From contig CAKVHT010000002.1 in assembly GCA_934754375.1 (NCBI GenBank), positions 85,952 through 149,951 on the forward strand: a stretch of 64,000 bases of DNA, in the 5' to 3' direction. This stretch comes from an uncultured Clostridia bacterium. Its GTDB lineage: Bacteria > Bacillota > Clostridia > Christensenellales > UBA1242. Both the position numbers and the translations under genes were made by a program. How positions within the stretch are numbered: position 1 is the stretch's first letter; each line of letters opens with the position of its first letter. A model generated the notes under the pieces. The model searched no databases and was not told the DNA's origin. It saw only the letters and a list, made by a program, of their open reading frames with translations. Below are positions 9,541 through 19,652 of this stretch, piece after piece.

Positions 9541-12500
9541 CTAATTTGTGTATTGCATTGTCACGATTATTTTTGTTGTATTAGTTGCTCGGTCAAATGT
9601 TGAGAATGTGCTTATGCTTAAATATTTTTGAGCATTGCGTTCTTCATTTGTGATATACATTCCATTCATGGTATCTCTTGTTAAACTTGTAAGCTGACTA
9701 ACAACATAACTGCCAAGATCAAGAGAACTATTTTCCTCAACGCTCAATTCAAAGCTTGATATACTTGAACTATTTTCAACAATCATGCTTTTGCCATAAA
9801 TCAACATATTCACAATAAACGATTGCAATCTAGATATTCTGCCGTCATATTCGCTAAACAAATATTGCCTGTAATTGCTGTCAGCCATATATTTAAGCCA
9901 CATTTGCGCAGGAGCATCTTCTGCCTGAGTTGCACCTTCGTTCATATAGTCTTCGCTTGGCACCAAATAAATGTTATTTACAATTTCTTGCAATTTTTCA
10001 TAAGAAATTGTTTTTATAGTATTTGCATAATAGTCATAGTTTGCTTCTATTTTGCCAATTTGCTTGTTGGCAGGCATTGTTACAATTTGATATTCGTTCA
10101 TGCTATTAACTTTAAGAGCATTTGAATTGTTGCCAAAATTTAAATTTGATTGCAAATAAGCATCTGACACCAAGAAGAACAAATGGCTTGCCATGTTGTA
10201 AGAATTTGAGTTTGTCCTTGCGTCATATCTTAAATCGCTGTAAGTTAAGTCAACATTATACCAATTTGCTTCATTTTCATTTGCAATATAGACTTTATTC
10301 CAACTATGGTCATGTCCAGTGACATTGCTGGCTTCAGTATCTTTGTAAAGCAAGCTTCCATTTATCTTGCGTGCATCAATGCCTTCAATGCCACAAAGCA
10401 ATACAAATGCTTTTGTGATTGATTCACTTGTTGCTTGAATGTTGTCCACAATCAGGTTGCCATTTGATGCTTGGCGGATATTGTAAAGCAAGCCTTCAAG
10501 ATAAAATTCTGCACGCATGCCCCAATCAGAGATTTCTCCCTGTTTTGTTACCGCACCTGTGGTTATCATTTTAGCATCCATATTTATATTATAGGCATAT
10601 TCAAGCCAGTCAAATATTGCAGTAACTTTTTCCAAATCTGTCATGTTGTTTGAAGCAATTGCAGTAAGCACAAGACGTGCATTTTCATAAACTTGTTTTG
10701 CAATGTTTGAACCTGTACCAAACACTGGTTTAAAGCCATATTGAACAGCCATAAACAATTGTTCGGTTGTGTTCACTTCCATTTCTTTTCTTGTATCAAT
10801 TGCAAACACACTGTTTGTGTTACGACGCAAAGATTTGTCAATATACTTATAATTATTCACAAAGTCTTTTGCTATCCTTACATGAGAAGTGTTTTCAACT
10901 TTTTCAACGTTAAGTAAATTTTTAAATTTAAGGCTAAACACATTTGCGTTTGTTTCTTCACACACAAAATTGCCCACCAAAGCAAGTTCAGGATATTCTC
11001 CCAACAAACAGCGACAAATATAACCAAGAAGTGATGAATTTGAAGCATTGTTTAATAAGCTATTCCATTGAACATCAGCCTCAAAATCGTAAATTGCTGT
11101 ACTGCCAGAAGCCAATTGATAATTTGAAGCCTCACTTGCCAGACGAATAATCGCTTGTTTTACTGTTTCATCATCAGTTGGATTAATGTAAATGTTAAGA
11201 TTATAATTTTCATCAACCCCAAACAACAAATGATACCATAACAAATTTGTAAGGTTTGTAACATCTGAAATTGCGTAATTATATTTGGTTGTATCGTCAA
11301 ATAAGCAGACACCATATCGCTCAAAATCTTTTAGTTCGGTATATCTATATGTGAACAAGTAATCTTCGCTGTATGCACTTGAAATATATGATTTTGAACT
11401 TTCGCTTTTTGCACCAACCATTGATTTAACTGCAAATTTATAGTTGCCTTCAACGGTCATTACATCATTGATGTTAAAACTGGTTTGAGTTGTTTTATAA
11501 ATATATTCTTTGCCTTTTGGCGTTGTAATCTTAATGATATAACCATCAGCATTGTTATCGCCTGACCAACTTGCCAAAAACTCTGTTTTGGATTGATTGA
11601 TATGTGTCAAGTCATGTGGAGTTGTCAAAGTTTGCAACTTGCTAACAACAGCAAATGTGCTTGACCTGTCTGACGGGTCATAATAACTATTATCTGCACC
11701 CGGATGTGCGGTCATATAAATATAGTACTCGCCTGCTTGTTGAACATAAGCAGTGATATCAACTGCCCCTTTAACGTTTGTGATAGGCAATGTCAATTTT
11801 GGTGTTAAACTTGCAAGATATGATGTATATTCAGTATCATTCAATTTTATAATTTCAACACTATAATTTTGTGCGTTATCCTGCAAATCAAATGAAAGGA
11901 TATATTTACCTTCTGTTTTATCTGGGTCAGTTACAACTATATTTGTAACTTGCTTTAATTGTGCACGCAATTTATATGCATAACTATTAGATTTGCTGGC
12001 TTGTGTGATTGTGTCATTTTCTTGTGGCAATGCTCTCAATGTAATATTGTAGGCATTTGCCATAATCTCGCCATTGATGTCTGTTAAAAAGTCTGTTATA
12101 TCAACTTGATATGCTGTTGCACGATTATCATGTAACACTGTTTTTGTGTTAAAGTTCACCATAATTTCATATCTATAAGCACCTTCAACACCGTTAAAGT
12201 TTAAATAATATTTCCTTGCGCCGTCATTGGAAATTGTTACAGGACTGCCAAGATTGTCAACAACGAATTGTGGAACATCTAAAATTTGATTATATGTCAA
12301 TGTCAAATCTTTGCCTGAAAGATCACTGTTTGTGTAAATACCAAATTTGTCAGCCACTGCTTGCACTTGAACGCGATATTCTTTGCCACGTGTGACATAA
12401 TTTGACAAATCCGCCCTGTTTTCACTGAACAATTTTTCAATGCAAACAGCTTGGTTGGTCTCTTGTGATAAATCGGTTACATAAACCCTATAACCTATTG

Positions 12501-14052
12501 CATTTTCCACTTTATCAAAAGAAAGCAAGTACTTGTTGCTTGATACAAAGCCTGCATTTTTTGGTGTTTCAAGTTTGATTGAATAATTTGGTTTTTGAGT
12601 TGCTGTGTTTGAATTGGTGTTTGCTTTGATTGCTGTAACTTTAATTGATGAGATTGTATAATCAATTGATGTTAAATCAATGCTTGTGTCTGTTGTGATA
12701 GTAACACCATTGTTTGTTTCAACAATATAGTACGCATCTTCAATAAGTGTCCACTCAATTTTATTGTTATTTAAGTTTATGTTAAGGCTAATTGATGTGT
12801 TGTTTGAATTGAAAACAAAATTTGAAAGTTCGCTTGTTTTTGCCCCAGAACCTATTGTTTGAACAAATGCTGAAACATAATCTTCAGGCAACATGTAACT
12901 TAAAGTTGTGTTATCAAGGATATGTGTTTCAACCCCTGTATTTTTGCAAACATAAACTTTGTAACCTATCAGTTGGCTAGATTCAATTGCTTGCCATGAG
13001 ATAATATTTTGCTCACTGTTGTGCTCAACAACAGGACTTTCCATATTTCCTGCAATAGATAAACTTTCAACTAAAGACCAATCTGATGGCATGTAAAAAT
13101 TTTTGCTTTGAGTTGTATACACTGATTGACAGCTCACTTTGACATTTTCAAGTGTGCTAAAATCTATCTGTTTTGATTTAAAGGCTTGATTTAAATTTAT
13201 ATACACCAAATTGTTGCAACTATTATCATGTTCAACATAGCTTGCATTCATATCAATTTGCTCTGTTTGGTTGTTAAGTTCAATGTTTAAGCCATTTGCC
13301 AAGTTGTCAACGACTGCGGTCAAAATCCAATCATTTTGGACCTTATGCAATTTTACCCCTGAAGGTGTTGCAAGTGTAATATAGTTTTCATAAACAATTT
13401 TGTGGCTAAATCCGCTTTCCAAATAATTGTTATCTCGGCTGATTGCTTTAACATAAAACTTAAACTCGCCTGCTTCAGTAAGCATAGAAGAAAAATCGAA
13501 TTTGTTTAAACTATATACTGAAGAAAAGACATTTGACGCATTTGCAATTGTTTCTGGGTCGTCTGCTTCAACAACTGTTGATGGAGTTACAACTTTAACC
13601 ATATAACTGCTTGCATTGTAAACATTATCCCAAGTGAGTGTTGTGCCTGTAATTTGTGTTTCTGGGGTTTCAACGTGCACTTGATGCACATAACTAACCA
13701 CTTGTGAATACGCACTCTCTTTTTTCTTGGCTGCACAAGCTTTAACTTTTATTGCATAACTTTCGCCAAGGTTGAGCATACGAGATATGTCGTATTGCAG
13801 ATAATTTACACCATTTTTATTGTATAATTCCATATATGGATTTTGGTTTGCAACAAAAACATTTTGTTCCAAATTGTTGATACTGATAACATAATATTCA
13901 TCATTATTCACACGTTCAAAATTTATAATTCCGTCTGCTTTTACTGTTAAATTTGTTGGCGTGGAAAGATAGTCTTTGTTGAGGCTTTCACAACCAACAA
14001 ATAAAATTGGCATAAATAAACTAAAGATAAATACCCAAAATCGTTTTTTCAT
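9541..14052 (-). CDS. Large lipoprotein with Fn3-like repeats and a C-terminal transglutaminase-like domain
   Basis: The 1503-residue protein opens with a lipoprotein signal peptide ending in the lipobox LFVGC, so it is exported and lipid-anchored. Residues 28 to about 920 hold eight or nine diverged fibronectin-III-like repeats, each opening with a TP motif (STPTNLTV, ETPETQIT, ATPSGVKL, TTPHDLTH) and carrying a GY/SY-type strand such as GYRVYVTD. A helical stretch follows, then a transglutaminase-like domain at about 1110-1290 with GHDHSWNKVYI (His1249) and WYNVDLTYSD (Asp1268). The position normally held by the nucleophilic Cys reads ATSESITKAF, with Ser1209. It sits upstream of and in line with the ger operon. 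ATG 14052 follows AGGGG. The substrate is unknown. Confidence 0.8.
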   Translation of the reverse strand: MKKRFWVFIFSLFMPILFVGCESLNKDYLSTPTNLTVKADGIINFERVNNDEYYVISINNLEQNVFVANQNPYMELYNKNGVNYLQYDISRMLNLGESYAIKVKACAAKKKESAYSQVVSYVHQVHVETPETQITGTTLTWDNVYNASSYMVKVVTPSTVVEADDPETIANASNVFSSVYSLNKFDFSSMLTEAGEFKFYVKAISRDNNYLESGFSHKIVYENYITLATPSGVKLHKVQNDWILTAVVDNLANGLNIELNNQTEQIDMNASYVEHDNSCNNLVYINLNQAFKSKQIDFSTLENVKVSCQSVYTTQSKNFYMPSDWSLVESLSIAGNMESPVVEHNSEQNIISWQAIESSQLIGYKVYVCKNTGVETHILDNTTLSYMLPEDYVSAFVQTIGSGAKTSELSNFVFNSNNTSISLNINLNNNKIEWTLIEDAYYIVETNNGVTITTDTSIDLTSIDYTISSIKVTAIKANTNSNTATQKPNYSIKLETPKNAGFVSSNKYLLSFDKVENAIGYRVYVTDLSQETNQAVCIEKLFSENRADLSNYVTRGKEYRVQVQAVADKFGIYTNSDLSGKDLTLTYNQILDVPQFVVDNLGSPVTISNDGARKYYLNFNGVEGAYRYEIMVNFNTKTVLHDNRATAYQVDITDFLTDINGEIMANAYNITLRALPQENDTITQASKSNSYAYKLRAQLKQVTNIVVTDPDKTEGKYILSFDLQDNAQNYSVEIIKLNDTEYTSYLASLTPKLTLPITNVKGAVDITAYVQQAGEYYIYMTAHPGADNSYYDPSDRSSTFAVVSKLQTLTTPHDLTHINQSKTEFLASWSGDNNADGYIIKITTPKGKEYIYKTTQTSFNINDVMTVEGNYKFAVKSMVGAKSESSKSYISSAYSEDYLFTYRYTELKDFERYGVCLFDDTTKYNYAISDVTNLTNLLWYHLLFGVDENYNLNIYINPTDDETVKQAIIRLASEASNYQLASGSTAIYDFEADVQWNSLLNNASNSSLLGYICRCLLGEYPELALVGNFVCEETNANVFSLKFKNLLNVEKVENTSHVRIAKDFVNNYKYIDKSLRRNTNSVFAIDTRKEMEVNTTEQLFMAVQYGFKPVFGTGSNIAKQVYENARLVLTAIASNNMTDLEKVTAIFDWLEYAYNINMDAKMITTGAVTKQGEISDWGMRAEFYLEGLLYNIRQASNGNLIVDNIQATSESITKAFVLLCGIEGIDARKINGSLLYKDTEASNVTGHDHSWNKVYIANENEANWYNVDLTYSDLRYDARTNSNSYNMASHLFFLVSDAYLQSNLNFGNNSNALKVNSMNEYQIVTMPANKQIGKIEANYDYYANTIKTISYEKLQEIVNNIYLVPSEDYMNEGATQAEDAPAQMWLKYMADSNYRQYLFSEYDGRISRLQSFIVNMLIYGKSMIVENSSSISSFELSVEENSSLDLGSYVVSQLTSLTRDTMNGMYITNEERNAQKYLSISTFSTFDRATNTTKIIVTMQYTN

Positions 14053-14290
14053 TTTACCCCTAAATAAAAGACAATTTATGTAAAATTAATTTTTGCAAAA
14101 ATATCAAAAATTATCTTTATAAATCAATATTTATTATTTTTATTATACCCATTTATTTAACATAAATCAAATAATTTAGACAAAATATAATATTATTATG
14201 CATCAATGAAAAATCATATTAAAAATTAATTTTCATACATTATTTTAAAGCACAACGAATTTAAAAGTTAGTATTTTTATTGAGGTAATT

Positions 14291-15019
14291 ATGTATTATT
14301 GTAGTGATTTTGTTTCTAGACCAGTTTTATCACTTTATGAGGGGGAATTGATTGGTTCTGTTGACAAACTTTTGTTTGACAAAAAACTTAAAAAATTATT
14401 GTTTTTGGAATTGATTGGAGAGAATGATAACCGGTTCTTGCTTCCAACTAAAAACATATACAATGTTGGCAAAAACGCAATCACAATCAAAAACAACACT
14501 GCCATAACATTGAAAACTGATGACGAATGCTATGCAGGTTGTCCTATTGGCTCAAAGGCTTTCAATATAAAGGGCGAATTTTTAGGCATTGTTAAAGAGG
14601 TGATTTTAACCGAAAAATATCTTACTGAAAAATTGTCTTTTGAAAATGATGTTGTTGTCAACTCAAACATGATTGCTTCTTCAGGCAAAAACACAGTTGT
14701 GTTCTACGACAAAAACACCAATGTTGACGTAAGCAAATTTGTGCCAAACAAAATGCCAAAGATTTTCAAAACAAAACAGCAACAACTGACTAGTGTCTTG
14801 CCCATTGCGGATAAATCAAAAAACAATCTTGTAGAAATAGAATCTAATCCAAAACTCATTCAAAACACAGATTTCTTAATCGGCAAAGTATGTTTAAAAG
14901 ACATATACAATTTTAATAACGAAATCCTTATCAAAGCACATGCAGTGGTTACAAAAAAGAATCTTAAAGAAATAAACAAATACGGCAAAATGCGTGAACT
15001 TATGCTTTATTGCAAATAG
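14291..15019 (+). CDS. PRC-barrel domain protein
   Basis: A 242-residue cytoplasmic protein without signal peptide. Two PRC-barrel-like units are visible: residues 8-75 (LSLYEGELIGSVDKLLFDKK...FLLPTKNI) and about 85-150 (CPIGSKAFNIKGEFLGIVKEVIL). This resembles the YrrD/YlmC type found in Bacillota. A lysine-rich linker and a third PRC-like piece (IGKVCLKDIYNFNNEILIKA) complete it. Such barrels often bind RNA or other proteins, but no specific role can be read here. The ATG at 14291 follows GAGGT. It is a single gene, divergent from the lipoprotein gene and convergent with the ferritin-like gene across a shared terminator. Confidence 0.75.
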   Translation: MYYCSDFVSRPVLSLYEGELIGSVDKLLFDKKLKKLLFLELIGENDNRFLLPTKNIYNVGKNAITIKNNTAITLKTDDECYAGCPIGSKAFNIKGEFLGIVKEVILTEKYLTEKLSFENDVVVNSNMIASSGKNTVVFYDKNTNVDVSKFVPNKMPKIFKTKQQQLTSVLPIADKSKNNLVEIESNPKLIQNTDFLIGKVCLKDIYNFNNEILIKAHAVVTKKNLKEINKYGKMRELMLYCK

Positions 15020-15060
15020 TTAAATTTAAATTGAATATGTAAAAAACACAAAAAATATAA

Positions 15061-15097
15061 AAAATATTGCAAAAAACACACATTTTGCAATATTTTT
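15061..15097. terminator. Bidirectional terminator
   Basis: AAAATATTGCAAAA (15061-15074) pairs with TTTTGCAATATTTTT (15083-15097); it separates the convergent PRC-barrel and ferritin-like genes. Confidence 0.75.
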
Positions 15098-15122
15098 AAC
15101 ATTTATATTAAAAATTTTTGTA

Positions 15123-15638
15123 TTATAATGACAAGAAATGTACATTGTCTTTTATGGTTTTTAAAACTTCAATATGCTTCTTTTCGTCTAAAATAATCCT
15201 AGCAAACAAATCTTTTAAACTTTGGTTGCTTACCTTATTGATTGCATTGGTATAACTTTTGATTGTCGTTTCTTCGCCATAAATATTATTATTCAACATC
15301 TCGTTAAGTTTTTGAGTGTAATTAATACATCTGGTGTTGAACAATGTTCCGTTTGCATCTTCATAAACAGGCACTCCACCAAAGGCTGTGATTGCATGCA
15401 TGAGCATATCAAGATGCTCCATTTCAACAATCGCAATTTCTTCTAAAATATTTGCAATATCCGCATGTGTTTTATCCGCAATTACAGATTGATAAATATA
15501 TGTAAGGACAGCTTCCAATTCACTAGCACTTGAAAAAGCTAAATTTCTTAAAATGGCAACTGTCATTTTATCAGCCACCGCATTTTCTATTTCTGGATAT
15601 GGCTTATCAACCCTAACTTCAATTTCATCTAAATTCAT
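15123..15638 (-). CDS. Ferritin-like diiron/dimanganese protein
   Basis: A 171-residue four-helix-bundle protein. Metal-ligand patterns are visible in helix order: SASELEAVL (first Glu), EEIAIVEMEHLDML (ExxH), YGEETTIKSY (Glu) and LDEKKHIEVL (ExxH). This matches the ferritin-like superfamily, which includes rubrerythrin-type, bacterioferritin-type and CotJC/manganese-catalase-type proteins. No rubredoxin domain is present. In a spore former a coat-associated catalase-like role is possible, but oxidative-stress defence or iron handling is equally possible. ATG 15638 follows AGGAGATAATT. Confidence 0.75.
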   Translation of the reverse strand: MNLDEIEVRVDKPYPEIENAVADKMTVAILRNLAFSSASELEAVLTYIYQSVIADKTHADIANILEEIAIVEMEHLDMLMHAITAFGGVPVYEDANGTLFNTRCINYTQKLNEMLNNNIYGEETTIKSYTNAINKVSNQSLKDLFARIILDEKKHIEVLKTIKDNVHFLSL

Positions 15639-15951
15639 AATTATCTCCTATCTAGATTTATGTTTCAATCTAAATAAATGTTAACGCCTCAAAATTTCAC
15701 ACTTTCATAAAAAAATATTTATAATAAAATTAATAAAAAAAATTAATAAAAAACAAAAATAATTGAAATAATTCATAATTATATGTTATTTTTTATATTT
15801 ATTAAAATTTTTAATAAATTAATTTTAATTACAATTTTTTAAGCAATATTATTTTTTATTTGTTAAAAATAAATTTATATGCTAAAATTATTTTAATAGT
15901 ATAACAATATCAAAATTTAATTTATTGTTTAAACTTAAAAAGGTAAAAATA
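15639..15951. other. AT-rich gap with ATPase promoter
   Basis: This 313-bp stretch is mostly A/T runs. The only element I can support is a promoter for the ATPase: TTGTTA at 15860-15865 and TAAAAT at 15883-15888 with a 17-base spacer. Nothing else recognisable. Confidence 0.55.
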
Positions 15952-18363
15952 ATGACAAACAAAAACAACAAAAAGCAAAAAGTAAAACCAACTAAGAATA
16001 TTACTAGATTTAATCCTAAAACAGATGTGGGATTAACCTCTGAACAAGTTCAAAAACGCATTGAACAAAATTTGGTTAATGTAACAAGCACAAAGACAAC
16101 TAAAAGCATTTGGAGCATCATTGCAAAAAATGTTTTCACCTTTTTCAATCTAACCTGTGTTTTGGTTGCCATTGCTTTGACAATTGTTGGTGCTTATAGC
16201 GATATGATGTTTATGGTTATTGTTGTGATAAACACAACCATAGGCATTGTTCAAGAAATACGTGCAAAACGCACAATGGATAAATTATCACTGACCAACT
16301 CTAATTTTACAAAAGTCATTCGTGACGGTGAAGAACAAGAAATTTATAAAACTGAAGTTGTATTAGATGACTTGCTGGTTTTAAACCCTGGCATGCAAAT
16401 TGCTTGTGATAGTATTGTTGTGGACGGCAATATTGAAGTGAACGAAAGTCTGCTCACAGGCGAAAGTTTACCAATCAAAAAATCCAAGGGCGACAGTTTG
16501 CTTGGTGGCAGTTTTATTTCAAGTGGAACATGTGTTGCAAAAGTAAACAAAATTGGAGATGATAATTATATTGCAGAATTAAGCCAAAAGGCAAAGAAAT
16601 TTAAACAAGCAAAAAGTGAACTTTTAACTTCCCTTCGAGCCTTGATCAAAATCATCAGCATTTTTATGGTTCCAATTGCAATCTTGATGGCATACAACAA
16701 CTATAAATATTATCTTGCAAACCCAGCACAAGATTACAACCTACTATACATGACAATAACAAAAACAAGCGGTTGCATCATCGCCATGATACCTGCAGGC
16801 ATGTTTTTGTTGACGTCTGTAGCATTGGCAGTCAGTGTTGTTAGATTAGCAAAAAAGCACACATTGGTTCAAGATTTATATTGTATTGAAATGCTTGCTC
16901 GCACTGATGTTTTGTGTTTGGATAAAACTGGCACTTTAACAAATGGTTCAATGAGTGTTAAAGACGTTGTGTTATTGTCAAAGCAAACTGAAAAAGATGT
17001 TGATAAAATCATTTCTTCAATGGTGAATGCCTTCCATGATGCAAACCACACCGCTCTAGCCTTAAAGTCATATTTTGGCAAACCATGTTATTCAGCTGAT
17101 AAAGCAATACCATTTTCAAGTGAACGTAAATTTATGGGTTGCAAATTTAGGTCGGTTGGTGCTTATAAACTTGGTGCTTATGAATTTGTTATGGATAAAC
17201 CTTCAGAAGAAATCAAAAAACAAGCAGAAGAATTTTCAATGAGTGGGTATCGTGTGCTTTTGCTTGCAGAATGTGACGCAAACTTCAGCGCAAGCAGTGC
17301 AAAACCTGTTGCTTTTGTGTTATTACAAGATAATATCCGTAAAGACGCACCAAAAACAATTCAATGGTTTAAGGACAATGGCGTTGATATCAAAATTATT
17401 TCTGGCGACAACCCAATCACTGTAAGCGAAGTTGCAAAACGTGTTGGGGTTGAAAATTATGATAAATATATCAGCCTTTATGGCATGAGCAATACAGAAG
17501 TTATGGAAGCTGCCACAAAATATTCAATCTTCGGCCGTGTCACACCAGAACAAAAGGCAATATTGGTTAAATCATTGAAATCTCAAGGCAAAACAGTTGC
17601 CATGACTGGTGACGGTGTTAACGATATTCTAGCCCTTAAAGAAGCCGATTGTTCAGTTGCCATTGCGGCGGGGAGTGACGCAGCAAGAAGTGTCAGCCAG
17701 TTAGTTTTGCTGGATAGCAATTTTAGCTCGATGCCAAGTGTTGTTGCCGAAGGAAGAAGGGTTGTAAACAATATTCAAAAATCATCTTCACTTTTCCTTA
17801 TGAAAACATTCTTTGCAATTTGTATAGCAGTATTTGTATTATGCTTAAACAAAACCTATCCTTTCAGCCCAATTCAATTCACTTTGCTTGAAGTGTTTGT
17901 TATTGGTCTGCCGTCATTCTTCTTGGCACTTCAACCAAACACAAACAAAATTCAGGGTAGATTTTTGGTCAACATTGCTAAAAACACCATACCTGCAGGG
18001 TTATGCTTAATCGCTTCAACAATCACAATGTATATTTACCAAATGTTCACAGGCATTTCAACCGAAGTGCTTGTAACAATGTCTTCATTAGCTCTTTTAG
18101 TTGTTGGCTTTATTGCTTTGTTTAGTATGTGCAAACCTTTCAACTGGTTTAAAACTTTGATGTATTTGGCTTGTTTAGGCTTAACCATAACTGCTGTCGT
18201 TGTTCTTTATGACTTATTCAAATATGTCTCATTGTCATACCCTGACATATTGTTCTTAATAATAGTATGTCAAACAACCTATCCTATATATTTGGTATTG
18301 TGCAAACTTTTCGAACTGCCAAATAAAGTTCAACAAAAGAGCGACCAGTCTAATCAACAATAA
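15952..18363 (+). CDS. P-type cation-transporting ATPase
   Basis: An 803-residue E1-E2 ATPase. Visible motifs are LLTGESLPIKK (actuator, TGES), DKTGTLTNG (phosphorylated Asp324), a nucleotide-binding domain with FSSERKFMGCKF, and GDGVNDILALKEADCSVAI (hinge). About ten membrane helices are predicted. The helix before the phosphorylation site reads IPAGMFLLTS rather than the PEGLP of calcium pumps or the CPC of heavy-metal pumps, so the ion is unknown. There is no N-terminal metal-binding domain. The ATG at 15952 is preferred over an upstream TTG because AAAAAGGTAAAAATA precedes it. Its terminator lies inside the 3' end of the convergent gene. Confidence 0.9.
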   Translation: MTNKNNKKQKVKPTKNITRFNPKTDVGLTSEQVQKRIEQNLVNVTSTKTTKSIWSIIAKNVFTFFNLTCVLVAIALTIVGAYSDMMFMVIVVINTTIGIVQEIRAKRTMDKLSLTNSNFTKVIRDGEEQEIYKTEVVLDDLLVLNPGMQIACDSIVVDGNIEVNESLLTGESLPIKKSKGDSLLGGSFISSGTCVAKVNKIGDDNYIAELSQKAKKFKQAKSELLTSLRALIKIISIFMVPIAILMAYNNYKYYLANPAQDYNLLYMTITKTSGCIIAMIPAGMFLLTSVALAVSVVRLAKKHTLVQDLYCIEMLARTDVLCLDKTGTLTNGSMSVKDVVLLSKQTEKDVDKIISSMVNAFHDANHTALALKSYFGKPCYSADKAIPFSSERKFMGCKFRSVGAYKLGAYEFVMDKPSEEIKKQAEEFSMSGYRVLLLAECDANFSASSAKPVAFVLLQDNIRKDAPKTIQWFKDNGVDIKIISGDNPITVSEVAKRVGVENYDKYISLYGMSNTEVMEAATKYSIFGRVTPEQKAILVKSLKSQGKTVAMTGDGVNDILALKEADCSVAIAAGSDAARSVSQLVLLDSNFSSMPSVVAEGRRVVNNIQKSSSLFLMKTFFAICIAVFVLCLNKTYPFSPIQFTLLEVFVIGLPSFFLALQPNTNKIQGRFLVNIAKNTIPAGLCLIASTITMYIYQMFTGISTEVLVTMSSLALLVVGFIALFSMCKPFNWFKTLMYLACLGLTITAVVVLYDLFKYVSLSYPDILFLIIVCQTTYPIYLVLCKLFELPNKVQQKSDQSNQQ

Positions 18364-19276
18364 TATTTACAATCTTATCATCTACAATTTCAAATTCACA
18401 AATGCCCACTAGGGCATTTTTTTTGATTAAAGCCATCGTTGTTGAATTAAGTGGAAAATAACTATCAAATTCTGGAAAAAATTGTTTTGCAGTTTTTTCA
18501 TCAAAGCCAAGCGACTTTTCCACAAGATTTGCACAATATTTGAAGTTCCCAGCAACAATGCAATCCATAAATATCAAGGCAATAAAATCTGGTTTTAAAT
18601 TCATTTCATAATCGTCAAGATAGACCAAATATGTTTCAGTTTCCCCTGTCTTAACACTTAATACCTTGCCCTGATTTAATCCGTCATTTAGATGTTTTAA
18701 TATTTGACGTTCTTCTCTGTCGTTGTTGTATTCGTCATAATAATCCGCCCATAAAAGTTTATCTTTGTTGAATGCTACCAAGAAATTTCTTTTACCCACA
18801 AAAAATATGTAGCAATTGTCTTTGTCGGTTTCGTAATGAGAAAATTTGATATCTTTCACATTCATATTAACCAATTGCTTTTCTCCCATATTGACAACAA
18901 GATTTTTTGAACACATGACAGAAATTTGTTTGCCAGAGAACTCAAAACTTCTTAAATCACACCCCTCAAAATTATGAAATGTTAAAAAAAGATATCTGTC
19001 AGATTTCCATTCGAGACAAGTTAAATTTTTGTGGTTGTTGGTGGCAAAATTCAAATATGATTCATAAAAATTTACATACAATGGTTCAGCATTATTTGCA
19101 ATGCAACAATATATCTTATTCTCAACACCCTCAACTTTGTATGGCACATTTGCCTTAATGTTTATATCTGGAATATCACAAATATTGCAATCACAATTTG
19201 AAATCAAATAATTCATATAAATATGTATGTTGTCAGAAGCAAAATATTGCCAATCAGCAACCTTATAAAACCACAT
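18350..19276 (-). CDS. Unrecognised protein, 308 residues
   Basis: I do not recognise this protein. A longer in-frame version exists, but the ATG at 19276 has AAAAAAGG five bases upstream, and the extension would overlap the divergent gene. The first 20 residues (MWFYKVADWQYFASDNIHIY) are not a signal peptide. A middle part is rich in Asn and aromatic beta-strand patterns (CYIFFVGKRNFLVAFNKDKLLWADYYDEY), and the C-terminal third has an acidic, globular look (LVYLDDYEMNLKPDFIALIF). Several Cys lie near the N terminus (NCDCNICD). It overlaps the ATPase 3' end by 14 bp and is divergent from the small coiled-coil gene. Confidence 0.7.
   Translation of the reverse strand: MWFYKVADWQYFASDNIHIYMNYLISNCDCNICDIPDINIKANVPYKVEGVENKIYCCIANNAEPLYVNFYESYLNFATNNHKNLTCLEWKSDRYLFLTFHNFEGCDLRSFEFSGKQISVMCSKNLVVNMGEKQLVNMNVKDIKFSHYETDKDNCYIFFVGKRNFLVAFNKDKLLWADYYDEYNNDREERQILKHLNDGLNQGKVLSVKTGETETYLVYLDDYEMNLKPDFIALIFMDCIVAGNFKYCANLVEKSLGFDEKTAKQFFPEFDSYFPLNSTTMALIKKNALVGICEFEIVDDKIVNIIVD
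18401..18424 (+). terminator. ATPase terminator embedded in the opposite gene
   Basis: AATGCCC (18401-18407) and GGGCATT (18412-18418) form a tight hairpin followed by an eight-T run. It serves the + strand ATPase but lies within the coding 3' end of the convergent gene, where it encodes the Lys-rich KKNALVGI. Confidence 0.8.
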
Positions 19277-19349
19277 CAAAACCTTTTTTGCAACAAATAT
19301 AGCCAAATAAATCACTGATAAATTTGAAACCTTGGGGGAAAATATTTTT

Positions 19350-19652
19350 ATGATTAAAGATGAACAAATAACAAATTCAACCCCAACAAATGAAGCAAAA
19401 TCACAAAACTGCACAATGCACGTTATGCCTCCACAGATTAGCGACGAAGACATAAATGCCCTTTTTGCAGGCATCATAACAATAGTAAGAAAAAAAATTG
19501 AATTAGAAACAAAAGCAGAAATCATAAATTCCACATCAAATGTTGAAAGGCTTTTAAGCGAACTCAAAGCAAAACAAGCTGAATGTAATCGTTTGAAAAA
19601 TGAAATAACATATTTGAAAAATTTATTAAACACTAACAATATTAACTGCTAA
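19350..19652 (+). CDS. Small protein with C-terminal coiled coil, unrecognised
   Basis: A 100-residue cytoplasmic protein. The ATG at 19350 has GGGGGAA nine bases upstream; an earlier in-frame TTG is less likely because it overlaps this site. The first 45 residues are polar and probably flexible, then a helix (DEDINALFAGIITIVRKKIELE) and a leucine-heptad coiled coil (VERLLSELKAKQAECNRLK) end the chain. No family is recognised. It is divergent from the 308-residue unknown gene with only 73 bp between the starts, so the two may share a control region. Confidence 0.6.
   Translation: MIKDEQITNSTPTNEAKSQNCTMHVMPPQISDEDINALFAGIITIVRKKIELETKAEIINSTSNVERLLSELKAKQAECNRLKNEITYLKNLLNTNNINC

Noticed and set aside
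19277..19639. N-terminal extension of the 308-residue unknown protein
   Set aside because: It would overlap the divergent coiled-coil gene, which has its own good ribosome-binding site; the ATG at 19276 is better placed.
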